A stretch of DNA of 30,835 bases from a virus, in IMG/VR virus record IMGVR_UViG_3300025889_000601, positions 1-30,835 of that record; one strand, 5' to 3'. The notes under the pieces are model-generated. The model was not told where the DNA came from. It searched no databases and saw nothing but the letters and a program-made list of their open reading frames with translations. Shown here one piece after another: positions 1-5,515 of the stretch. The position numbers and the translations under genes are program-made. Each line of letters begins with the position of its first letter. Position 1 is the first letter of the stretch.

Positions 1-127
1 TGATGTCATCAAGTCTTGATTTAAACTCTTCTGCACCTAACTCATTTAGAAAGTTCCCTTGCTCACCTCTTGACCTACCTGTTAAATACCTTAAGCCCCA
101 GCGTACTTTATCCATATAATCTTCCAT
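1..127 (-). CDS. Unknown protein, 3' part cut by window edge
   Basis: The reading frame starts at ATG 127 and is still open at base 1, so only the N-terminal 42 residues are visible (MEDYMDKVRWGLRY...). Its ATG overlaps the TGA of the upstream gene (TGATG), which suggests translational coupling in the minus-strand operon. The visible part is charged and looks helical; no domain is recognisable. Confidence 0.6.
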   Translation of the reverse strand, partial: MEDYMDKVRWGLRYLTGRSRGEQGNFLNELGAEEFKSRLDDI

Positions 128-288
128 CACTCTTCTGCTTTATCTGTTGGTACTTCAATAATCTCTACTCCGCATCTATCTGCATTATCCCATATCATAG
201 AATCATCGCAGTTAAGGATGTCAAGAAGGTGTGCTGCTTCTTCTTGTGTTGTCTCTTTTGTGTTGTAAATAATTAGTGTTCTTTTCAT
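127..288 (-). CDS. Small hypothetical protein (53 aa)
   Basis: The product starts MKRTLIIYNTKETTQEEAA and ends in EVPTDKAEE. It is acidic and soluble, with alternating beta and helix propensity. The start is preceded by the leader GAAACCTTTAATAATAAATAAA, a variant of the leader found before the next two upstream genes. The stop overlaps the start of the following gene. No family is recognised; the intact frame, the leader and the overlap support it as a real gene. Confidence 0.6.
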   Translation of the reverse strand: MKRTLIIYNTKETTQEEAAHLLDILNCDDSMIWDNADRCGVEIIEVPTDKAEE

Positions 289-289
289 T

Positions 290-433
290 TTATTTATTAT
301 TAAAGGTTTCTTTCTTATAGTTCTTGATACATTCTTCTTCCATCAACTCTACCATTTTAGAGTGGGAGATTTCTTCTCTTGCAAGTTGCCATTCTAACTT
401 TCTTACAAATCCTTGCTTTAAGTATTTACCCAT
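290..433 (-). CDS. Small basic hypothetical protein (47 aa)
   Basis: The start ATG 433 lies inside the last codons of the upstream gene (GAGAATGGGTAA), giving an 8-base overlap typical of this operon. The frame could be extended to 511, but that would bury 86 bases in the upstream gene, so the short form is preferred. The product is K/E-rich (MGKYLKQGFVRKLEWQL...) and ends in KETFNNK, close to the EETFNTK near the end of the upstream protein, because both 3' ends carry a copy of the same repeated leader DNA. Function unknown. Confidence 0.55.
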   Translation of the reverse strand: MGKYLKQGFVRKLEWQLAREEISHSKMVELMEEECIKNYKKETFNNK

Positions 434-671
434 TCTCTTTGGTGTTAAAGGTTTCTTCAAAGTATTCTTCGGCAGTCCATCTTGATTCAACTGCTCCGTG
501 TTGTGCATCACTAAAGGCGTTGCAGATGATTTCTTTCTCTTTCTTAAGTAGTTCCTCTGCTAATCGTTTAGCGTTTCTTACGCCTCCACGATACATTGCA
601 TCCTCTAATGAGGTTAACTTTGCTTCTAATTCATTGAGTTGCTCAATCAACTCTTGTATTGGTGTTTTCAT
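426..671 (-). CDS. Small helical/coiled-coil hypothetical protein (81 aa)
   Basis: Residues 1-50 (MKTPIQELIEQLNELEAK...) form an amphipathic, probably coiled-coil helix with regular leucines; the rest is acidic. The ATG follows the leader AGAAACCTTTAACACCAAAG directly. The gene heads a run of four small overlapping genes at the left edge and lies downstream of a 220-base non-coding stretch with direct repeats. No family is recognised. Confidence 0.6.
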   Translation of the reverse strand: MKTPIQELIEQLNELEAKLTSLEDAMYRGGVRNAKRLAEELLKKEKEIICNAFSDAQHGAVESRWTAEEYFEETFNTKENG

Positions 672-696
672 TTCTCTTTGGTGTTAAAGGTTTCTA

Positions 697-833
697 TTTT
701 ACACTTTGTGGTGTTTTTATCTTACACTTTGTCACAATTTTAGTTCATTTTTGTGCCGATTATTGCACTATTGGTATAAATTCTTGCGTAATTCTAAACT
801 TTTCCGTGTTAAGGTGCAGTATTTTACACTTTG
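697..833. repeat. Direct repeats TTACACTTTG in a 221-base gene-free stretch
   Basis: Exact copies of TTACACTTTG lie at 699-708, 722-731 and 824-833; the first and third extend to TTTTACACTTTG. The first two are 23 bases apart, about two helical turns. They sit upstream of the minus-strand gene starting at 671, where a promoter or operator would be expected. I see no complete TTTG/TAnnTTTG promoter here. At 843-851/874-882 an imperfect 9-bp hairpin without a U-tract lies just past the stop of the gene ending at 893 and could be its 3' end. Confidence 0.55.
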
Positions 834-892
834 ACTAAGTGGGGGAGACGGCTTCCATCATCCATTAAATCCACCGCCTCCCAACATCCAAC

Positions 893-1111
893 TCATAGCC
901 ATGATATGTGTTTCCAGTATTGGTTAGACTCCTTCTTGCGTACCCCATCTGGTGTTCCTTTGTCTGCTCGCTGCTTACGATATATCACATAGCAATCTTT
1001 GCAACGACCCTTGTAGTAGGCAAATACACCATTCTTTTTTTGTGGGCTAAACCGACTTACAGGTAACTCACGGTGGCAGGAGTTACAAGTCTTAACGTGT
1101 TCCGTATCCAT
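893..1111 (-). CDS. Small zinc-finger protein (72 aa)
   Basis: Two CxxC pairs, C9/C12 (CNSC) and C37/C40 (CKDC), with a conserved-looking F between them predict one structural zinc finger. The arrangement (CNSCHRELPVSRFSP ... GRCKDCYVIYRKQR) resembles the N-terminal zinc knuckle found ahead of recombination endonuclease VII domains, but the DHCH catalytic segment is absent. It may be a stand-alone DNA- or RNA-binding remnant or partner. It overlaps the upstream gene by 20 bases and is the last gene before the 221-base gap. Confidence 0.65.
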   Translation of the reverse strand: MDTEHVKTCNSCHRELPVSRFSPQKKNGVFAYYKGRCKDCYVIYRKQRADKGTPDGVRKKESNQYWKHISWL

Positions 1112-1298
1112 CGTTTGGGTTCTTCTTAGCTGTTATACTTTTGTAGTCAGACTTCTCAACGACAAGCTCCCAGTCTGCGGTGATGTCTTCTCCTGTTACC
1201 GCATCAACCTCTCTTTTCGTGCCGTCGCTGTTGATGTAAGTGCGTGTTCGGCTAAATACGCGAATAGCACCGTCTTTTTTGTTCTTGTATGTTGGCAT
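1092..1298 (-). CDS. Small hypothetical protein (68 aa)
   Basis: The product (MPTYKNKKDGAIRVFSRTRTY...) looks like a small beta-rich basic protein. The ATG is preceded by TAAATTTAATTTAA, the A/T-rich leader typical of this phage, and the leader begins almost at the 3' end of the tRNA-Arg gene. The gene may therefore be cotranscribed with the tRNAs and translated after 3' processing. No family is recognised. Confidence 0.6.
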   Translation of the reverse strand: MPTYKNKKDGAIRVFSRTRTYINSDGTKREVDAVTGEDITADWELVVEKSDYKSITAKKNPNDGYGTR

Positions 1299-1313
1299 TT
1301 AAATTAAATTTAG

Positions 1314-1386
1314 TACCCCCGACAGGACTTGAACCTGTAGTCGTCAGATTAGAAGTCTGATGCATTATCCATTATGCTACGGGGGC
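1314..1386 (-). tRNA. tRNA-Arg (anticodon TCT)
   Basis: The minus strand folds as a full cloverleaf. The acceptor stem is GCCCCCG/CGGGGGT (one G-U), the anticodon stem TCAGA/TCTGA with loop CTTCTAA (anticodon TCT, reading AGA), the T stem ACAGG/CCTGT with loop TTCAAGT, and the discriminator base is A. The 3' CCA is not encoded. AGA is common in this genome, which fits codon supplementation. Confidence 0.93.
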
Positions 1387-1389
1387 AAG

Positions 1390-1462
1390 TGCGCCTAGTA
1401 GGACTTGAACCTACACTCAACGGATTATGAGTCCGCTGCTTTAACCATTAAGCTATAGGCGC
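1390..1462 (-). tRNA. tRNA with CAT anticodon (Met, or Ile2)
   Basis: Full cloverleaf on the minus strand: acceptor GCGCCTA/TAGGCGC, anticodon stem GCGGA/TCCGT with loop CTCATAA (anticodon CAT), T arm GTAGG-TTCAAGT-CCTAC, discriminator A. The 3' CCA is not encoded. It is separated from the tRNA-Arg gene by three bases, so the two are processed from one transcript. Elongator Met and lysidine-modified Ile2 cannot be told apart safely by eye. The 5' ten bases are also the end of the upstream HNH gene. Confidence 0.9.
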
Positions 1463-1716
1463 CTTCTTTGATACATTCTCAACTCATGAACATCTCGTAG
1501 GAAGTCTTTATGATGCTTTATGTCGCCCCATCTTTCATGACATTTTCTACAGAGAGCCATTAAGTTTTCAATGTAATCAGCTTTTTTAGAGCCTCCCATG
1601 CCTCTAGCTTCTATGTGGTGTATGTCTACGGCTTTAGATTTACACACTTCACATGGTATGAAGTCTGTTTCATCGTAGTGCATCTCATCTAGATATAGCC
1701 TCGTGTGTTTTTTCAT
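1453..1716 (-). CDS. HNH endonuclease (87 aa)
   Basis: Compact HNH nuclease. Zinc ligands are C22/C25 (CEVC) and C56/C59 (CRKC), the catalytic segment is DIHHIEARG (31-39), N51 sits in ENLMALC, and H60 closes the motif. Such proteins make double-strand cuts or nicks; free-standing phage copies can be homing nucleases or packaging-associated nickases. The start at ATG 1716 gives a normal domain; an alternative start at 1764 adds 16 residues without matching anything. Its last 10 bases form the 5' acceptor strand of the downstream tRNA, so tRNA 5' processing would cut this mRNA. Confidence 0.85.
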   Translation of the reverse strand: MKKHTRLYLDEMHYDETDFIPCEVCKSKAVDIHHIEARGMGGSKKADYIENLMALCRKCHERWGDIKHHKDFLRDVHELRMYQRRRL

Positions 1717-1861
1717 GCGCCCAATCTTGACATTCTTTTTTTGAATCAGAGCGAAAAGCAACATTATTGTCTAAGTCTACGACTATCCAGTCGCAAAACA
1801 TACTAGAATGAAGGACAATGTATGGATGTCTTTCAATCCAAAATTCAGGGGGTGTTATCAT
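1685..1861 (-). CDS. Small hypothetical protein (58 aa)
   Basis: The product (MITPPEFWIERHPYIVLHSS...) is intact, with many aromatic residues, a central beta-like segment DWIVVDLDNNVAF and a charged helical tail. It overlaps the upstream gene by 17 bases and the HNH gene by 32 bases, the style of this operon. No family is recognised; the protein-like composition makes a chance frame unlikely. Confidence 0.6.
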   Translation of the reverse strand: MITPPEFWIERHPYIVLHSSMFCDWIVVDLDNNVAFRSDSKKECQDWAHEKTHEAISR

Positions 1862-2000
1862 TACTTTGATTGTCTACGTGTTCTTGACTATCACCTGGGT
1901 CATCCCAATAAAGAAATGTAAAGTCGCTACCGATAGGGCCAATGGTTCCTTCTCCGCCTCTCGGCAGACCGCGAGACTTATGTTCCTGATTATCAGTCAC
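1845..2000 (-). CDS. Small acidic hypothetical protein (51 aa), GTG start
   Basis: The frame begins at GTG 2000, overlapping the stop of the upstream gene by 8 bases; a TTG at 2021 is an alternative start adding RCFWWL-type residues. The product (VTDNQEHKSRGLPRGGEGTI...) is glycine-rich and then strongly acidic, ending in DNQSNDNTP. It fills a stretch that would otherwise be an unexplained gap in a gapless operon. No family is recognised, and the start is uncertain. Confidence 0.5.
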   Translation of the reverse strand: MTDNQEHKSRGLPRGGEGTIGPIGSDFTFLYWDDPGDSQEHVDNQSNDNTP

Positions 2001-2193
2001 AAGCCACCAAAAGCATCTCAATGAATTGAGGGTCTAGGTGTTTCACCTCTCTCAAATTCTTGCGTTCTTGAACTTTTGCTTTCTCTATTTCGCCCTTGGA
2101 ACAGTCGGTTCCTAAGTTTGCGAACATTACAGCATTCAACCGCAAGGCTTCATCAATCTGCTTCCGAACTTCTATGTTTGAATAATATGACAT
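1993..2193 (-). CDS. Small helical hypothetical protein (66 aa)
   Basis: The start ATG 2193 lies two bases after the stop of the VRR-NUC gene (TAATATG); a longer upstream frame would overlap that gene by 120 bases and is rejected. The product (MSYYSNIEVRKQIDEALRL...) is predominantly charged helix with one internal cysteine. Its position behind a nuclease may mean a role in DNA metabolism, but that is only context. Confidence 0.6.
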   Translation of the reverse strand: MSYYSNIEVRKQIDEALRLNAVMFANLGTDCSKGEIEKAKVQERKNLREVKHLDPQFIEMLLVACD

Positions 2194-2194
2194 A

Positions 2195-2554
2195 TTATTT
2201 CGGGTTTCTACAAAGGTAGTCATTAATTGCGAACTGGAATTCTTCCATGTTCCTTGCGATTTTGTACTCATAGTTTTGATGTTTTGCGGTTTGTTCAAAA
2301 GACTTTTGACTGTCACTTTGCCTACCCTTTGGAGTCTTCATTTCAATCCACATTCCGTGAAACTCTGAGTTTGCCCGCATCAGAAAGAGGTCGGCTACTC
2401 CTGCGAGTACGCCTTCCCCTTTCATGATTGACGCGGTGATTTTGTCTCGCCTACCGCCGTTTGGTATGGCGAAGAGGCATGATGCGAATTCTGCATATTG
2501 TAGTCTAAACCACTTTACGCAGGCCTGCTGCAAGCGAGACTCCTCGTGCTTCAT
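2195..2554 (-). CDS. VRR-NUC domain nuclease
   Basis: Small stand-alone VRR-NUC (PD-(D/E)xK superfamily) nuclease of normal phage length (119 aa). Visible family signatures are E4/E5 in the first helix (HEESRLQQACVKWFR), AIPNGGRR (29-36), GVADLFLM with catalytic D55, the WIEMK core with E71 and K73, and SDSQKSFEQ with Q83. Related viral proteins resolve branched DNA such as Holliday junctions. It starts in a TAATG overlap with the SSB-like gene upstream, placing it in the replication/recombination run. Confidence 0.88.
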   Translation of the reverse strand: MKHEESRLQQACVKWFRLQYAEFASCLFAIPNGGRRDKITASIMKGEGVLAGVADLFLMRANSEFHGMWIEMKTPKGRQSDSQKSFEQTAKHQNYEYKIARNMEEFQFAINDYLCRNPK

Positions 2555-2793
2555 TAGAACGGCATATCATCAACAGGAGCTGCCTTCGCCTTTGCTACAG
2601 GGCGTGCCTTCTCCTCTTGGTCTGGGTCTACTAATTCAGCCCATCCATTCCATTCTAACGGGATTGTATCAATCTTGAGTTTTACTCCTTTAGGAGATTT
2701 TAGAAGACGTCCGATTGAAATCCAACGGGTCTTCTCTTGTCCATTTACTGTGTAATTGCCTGCGGCAACAACCAACTTTTTGTATACTTCCAT
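2554..2793 (-). CDS. Small protein with SSB-like acidic tail (79 aa)
   Basis: Residues 1-55 look like a small all-beta fold (KKLVVAAGNYTVNGQEK ... RWISIGRLL). A flexible linker rich in K, A and P follows, and the protein ends in VDDMPF. DD(I/M)PF is the C-terminal tip that bacterial SSB uses to recruit partner proteins. The simplest reading is a truncated or divergent ssDNA-binding protein or an SSB mimic. It lies directly upstream of the VRR-NUC nuclease and in the same operon as helicase and initiator. The fold assignment is inference; the tail is seen directly. Confidence 0.6.
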   Translation of the reverse strand: MEVYKKLVVAAGNYTVNGQEKTRWISIGRLLKSPKGVKLKIDTIPLEWNGWAELVDPDQEEKARPVAKAKAAPVDDMPF

Positions 2794-2821
2794 GATAAAG
2801 TTTTAATTAGATAGTACAAAC

Positions 2822-3115
2822 TTAAGGTTTAAAATTCACAAATACCATCTTGTGTGAGTCCCAATTTTTCTTAAGGTCATCAAGCCAAATTTTGACCTTA
2901 CCACCAGTGGCATAGTTTTCAAGAGTGTAGATAGAGTCAATCTCTTGAATATTGTCGTTAAAGGCAAAATCCCAATGCTCTATGCGGAATCTTCCTCTTT
3001 CGGTGTGCATCACTTCACCAACAAATACAAACGGACGTTCTTCGGCCTTGCCGAACTTGTCGCGTGTATACTCAGAGAAGAGATTCAATGCTCTTATGAA
3101 GTCTTTCATTCTCAT
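2822..3115 (-). CDS. Hypothetical protein in replication operon (97 aa)
   Basis: An alpha/beta protein: an N-terminal helix, then strands such as RPFVFVGEVMHTERGRF and a C-terminal HKMVFVNFKP. The open frame extends to ATG 3163, but that start would overlap the preceding gene by 92 bases; ATG 3115 (MRMKDF) leaves 44 and is preferred. No family is recognised. It lies between the gene behind the helicase and the SSB-like protein, so a role in replication is possible from context only. Confidence 0.6.
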   Translation of the reverse strand: MRMKDFIRALNLFSEYTRDKFGKAEERPFVFVGEVMHTERGRFRIEHWDFAFNDNIQEIDSIYTLENYATGGKVKIWLDDLKKNWDSHKMVFVNFKP

Positions 3116-3368
3116 CTCTTGTGCTTCTTTCTGATTCAAGCGCCTGAAATATTCGCTGTTCATCTTCGTTTATTTTGTTTTTTAACACTACATTTTCCTC
3201 CATCAGGTGTCTGATACTCCTCTCACAGTCTATCAAAATACCTAAAACCATTAGGAGCTTGTCTTGAGATTCCCCTTTTGCTTTCTTAGCCCATTCGGAA
3301 ACCCAGTTCTCCGCTTCTGATATTCTCATCATCTCAGCGTAGTAAATCAATTTTTGTGCTCTATCCAT
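3072..3368 (-). CDS. Coiled-coil hypothetical protein (98 aa)
   Basis: Almost wholly helical. The C-terminal half (residues 50-98) is a heptad-like coiled coil rich in E, K, R and L. The ATG overlaps the helicase stop by one base (TGATG), so translation is probably coupled. Its place directly behind a DnaB-type helicase gene is where phages often keep loaders or small accessory proteins, but no loader ATPase motif is present. Function unknown. Confidence 0.65.
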   Translation of the reverse strand: MDRAQKLIYYAEMMRISEAENWVSEWAKKAKGESQDKLLMVLGILIDCERSIRHLMEENVVLKNKINEDEQRIFQALESERSTRDENERLHKSIESLL

Positions 3369-4327
3369 CAAAAAATACTATCAATGTTAGACATAACTTG
3401 TTGTGTTTCAAATGTTTTATCATCTAAAGGGTTATACATACCAGACACTTTAAAAACATTGCCAGCGTTCATGTCTAGTCTAATAGGCTCATTGTAGAAG
3501 GTCGGCGCACCTCCGCTTTCCGTTTCCTTTACTTTATTTACATGTATGAGCGAAAGGTTATACAACTGCTCATGTCTTGTGTATCGGTGTACGCACCACA
3601 TGTTGTCGCATCGGGCCGCCCACTTCGCACCCCCTTCAAGGTCCGCCATCGCTAATGGCCTTGGGTGACCCTCAAGGGAATATCCCATGTATTCATCACC
3701 TTTTGAATGAAACTTACGCATAGCCTCACTTACTCCATGTGCGTTTAAAAATATGCACACGTTTTTGTTTTTGCAGAACAATCTAAAGGCGGTAGCGACT
3801 TCATAGTCATAGTCGTGAACACTTATTCCTCCAAGCTTTTTTTTGTCCTTGGAAAGACTATTGTATGGGTCTATAAGAAATCCATCAAACACTTCCTCAA
3901 TCAAGATTGATTCTGCAACTTCCAATAGTTCGTAAGCACTATATGCCTTTTTATCATTGATAAACTTAAAGTGAGCCATGACAAAGTCTCTAGCGTGGTA
4001 ATAATCCAAATCCTGAACATTGTCAATCTTATCCATCAACTTCATTGAAATCAATTTATCTATCAGAGACCACGCATTGTTCTCAGAGCTGTAAATCAGC
4101 CATTTTGTTCCATGCTTCACGGAGTAAACAAGCATAATCCAAAGGACCACTGTGGTCTTTCCTACGTTCGCGTGTCCACTTACAACTGTGAATTCATTTT
4201 TCTTTAGTCGGATGTGGTTATCAAAGTCAAGGATGTCTATTCCAAGACCCTGCTTCAGTTTACCCTTGCGCTTTTTTTCAAGCATTTCCAGGTGGTAGTC
4301 TGAGTCTATTAATCTTTCGTCTTTCAT
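3368..4327 (-). CDS. DnaB-type replicative helicase (RecA-fold domain only)
   Basis: Hexameric helicase ATPase that would unwind DNA at the phage fork. Walker A is GHANVGKTT (51-59), Walker B FLIDP (150-154, D153), and the motif-3-like strand CIFLNAHG follows (about 192-199), as in the DnaB C-terminal domain. At 319 aa it lacks the N-terminal primase-binding domain of full DnaB, as is usual for phage forms. No primase or polymerase is in the window. It overlaps the initiator gene upstream and the coiled-coil gene downstream by ATGA/TGATG, so initiator and helicase are made together. Confidence 0.85.
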   Translation of the reverse strand: MKDERLIDSDYHLEMLEKKRKGKLKQGLGIDILDFDNHIRLKKNEFTVVSGHANVGKTTVVLWIMLVYSVKHGTKWLIYSSENNAWSLIDKLISMKLMDKIDNVQDLDYYHARDFVMAHFKFINDKKAYSAYELLEVAESILIEEVFDGFLIDPYNSLSKDKKKLGGISVHDYDYEVATAFRLFCKNKNVCIFLNAHGVSEAMRKFHSKGDEYMGYSLEGHPRPLAMADLEGGAKWAARCDNMWCVHRYTRHEQLYNLSLIHVNKVKETESGGAPTFYNEPIRLDMNAGNVFKVSGMYNPLDDKTFETQQVMSNIDSIF

Positions 4328-5097
4328 ACTGCTGGTAGCATTTTATTGGTTATGGACTTCGCCTCACACGCATTTTGCAACTTCTGCTTCATGGTGAGGT
4401 TGTTAAAGAAACGCTTTACCAAAGACTTTGGAGGCGCAACGCTTTTCTCAATGCAGAAGACTGCCGCCTTGATGACGACCTCCTCTGACTGCATGGTGAA
4501 GTCTACACTGTACAACTTTTGAACTGCTGGGGGTAGTGGTCTAGACACGTCCGATTCATTTCTCTCCCATGTTCGCACCGCAGCCCTCCAGTCCCTCATC
4601 CTGTTCTTTCCCACCATCCATCCCTTGGAATCGTAAAAGTCCACGAAAGCGAAAGACATCTCTTGGCTTCTCTTCCAACCACGTTGCTCCATGTACTCGG
4701 ACACGTCCTGTTGCGATGGAGGAGAGAACCTTTTATTTCTTTCTTTTGGACTACTACTTGTAGTAGTCTTTTCTTTCTTTGTTTTGGGGAGAGGGAGTGC
4801 AGAGGGAGAGGGAACTACTTCCGGATTTTCAGTAACTTCCTGATTATCCGTAAGCGGTTTTTCAGTAAGTATGAATTCATAGACAACTGAGAATTTACCA
4901 TCAAAACGCTGCTTTTTGCGCTTGACATACCCTGCGTCTATAAGCTCCTTAAGTGCTGTTGATTGTGCATCTCTTCCTTCGGTAGATAGGCTTTTTATCT
5001 TCTCAAAGGACATTGCGGTCTCCAATAATAGAAACGCCAAGCCCTTTGCTCGCAGGCTTAAAGTTCTATCATTAGAAATTTTCCGAATTTGTTCCAT
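4324..5097 (-). CDS. Replication initiator / helicase-loading protein (winged helix)
   Basis: Three parts. Residues 1-75 form a winged helix-turn-helix (LSLRAKGLAFLLLE ... ALKELIDAGYVKRKKQR) like phage and plasmid initiators. Residues 78-125 are a P/T/S/K-rich linker. Residues 126-257 contain a segment common in phage primosomal proteins (FVDFYDSKGW, then DWRAAVRTWERN). The role, binding the origin and bringing in the helicase encoded just downstream, is inference from domain order and position. The linker DNA carries one copy of the 37-base dyad found twice at 16.6 kb, an arrangement like lambda O, whose gene contains the origin. Confidence 0.75.
   Translation of the reverse strand: MEQIRKISNDRTLSLRAKGLAFLLLETAMSFEKIKSLSTEGRDAQSTALKELIDAGYVKRKKQRFDGKFSVVYEFILTEKPLTDNQEVTENPEVVPSPSALPLPKTKKEKTTTSSSPKERNKRFSPPSQQDVSEYMEQRGWKRSQEMSFAFVDFYDSKGWMVGKNRMRDWRAAVRTWERNESDVSRPLPPAVQKLYSVDFTMQSEEVVIKAAVFCIEKSVAPPKSLVKRFFNNLTMKQKLQNACEAKSITNKMLPAV
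4835..4871. repeat. 37-base dyad repeat, copy 1 (inside initiator gene)
   Basis: Imperfect inverted repeat with half-sites ACTTCCTGA and TCAGTAAGT around a CCG-TAAG-CGG centre. It matches two copies at 16,642-16,678 and 16,684-16,720 at about 29 of 37 positions. A further half-copy (CCGGATTTTCAGTAACTT) abuts it at 4821-4838. It encodes the PLTDNQEV part of the initiator linker, so here the DNA serves both protein and, probably, binding site. Likely an initiator-binding iteron. Confidence 0.6.
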
Positions 5098-5181
5098 AAA
5101 AATTTGCCAATCTTTAAAAATGTTATAACTTTGAATTGTGCTTCAGTTCAGTGCAATGTATTGAAGGATTAGGGTAGAGAG

Positions 5182-5208
5182 TAGGGGGCATAGCCCCCTA
5201 TTTTTTTT
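5182..5208 (+). terminator. Intrinsic-terminator-like hairpin, plus-strand sense
   Basis: A perfect 8-bp stem TAGGGGGC-ATA-GCCCCCTA is followed by T8 on the plus strand, the textbook form for rightward transcription. Both flanking genes are on the minus strand; in that sense the hairpin has eight A before it and CTCTCTACC after it, so it should not terminate well. It lies in the only gap (about 110 bases) inside the replication block, between the 3' end of the OB-fold gene and the initiator start. Confidence 0.7.
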
Positions 5209-5515
5209 ACACTAGCCGAATGGTTCTCATTACAAGGTTAGTCCAATACTCGTCTTTACTGACGTTGTATTTGCCTCGTATATATCCACTAACGACTATT
5301 TTGTCTCCAACTCTAACCGCGTCAAGAAGGACTGCGTTTTTGTTGTATGCAGTAATCTTCAATGGTTGCTCTTTAATAGTCCCCTTTGAATCTGCTATTT
5401 GGTTATTGATAATAAAGTCAACAAGGTTGACCATGTTTCCATCGCCCTTGTTCACATCGGTCTCATTAACCTTTCCAACATATATTCCTTCCGCAGTGAA
5501 CTTTACATCTTTCAT
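5207..5515 (-). CDS. OB-fold, ssDNA-binding-like protein (102 aa)
   Basis: The size and strand pattern of a single OB fold: KFTAEGIYVGKVNETD, then NLVDFIINNQ, QPLKITAYNKNAVLLDAV, the loop VGDKIVVSGYIRG typical of SSB and related domains, and a final NLVMRTIRLV. Phage proteins of this type bind ssDNA during replication and recombination. It lacks the acidic DDxPF tip, which instead occurs on the 79-aa protein ending at 2554. It overlaps the YqaJ exonuclease gene by ATGA, matching the usual exonuclease plus ssDNA-binding pairing. Confidence 0.7.
   Translation of the reverse strand: MKDVKFTAEGIYVGKVNETDVNKGDGNMVNLVDFIINNQIADSKGTIKEQPLKITAYNKNAVLLDAVRVGDKIVVSGYIRGKYNVSKDEYWTNLVMRTIRLV

Noticed and set aside
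290-511. Longer form of the 47-aa gene
   Set aside because: Would overlap the upstream gene by 86 bases; ATG 433 gives the usual short overlap and has the repeated leader in front.
1818-2024. Plus-strand frame with a hydrophobic start (68 codons)
   Set aside because: Opposite two overlapping minus-strand small genes that fit the operon; the hydrophobic look comes from the complement of D/N/E codons.
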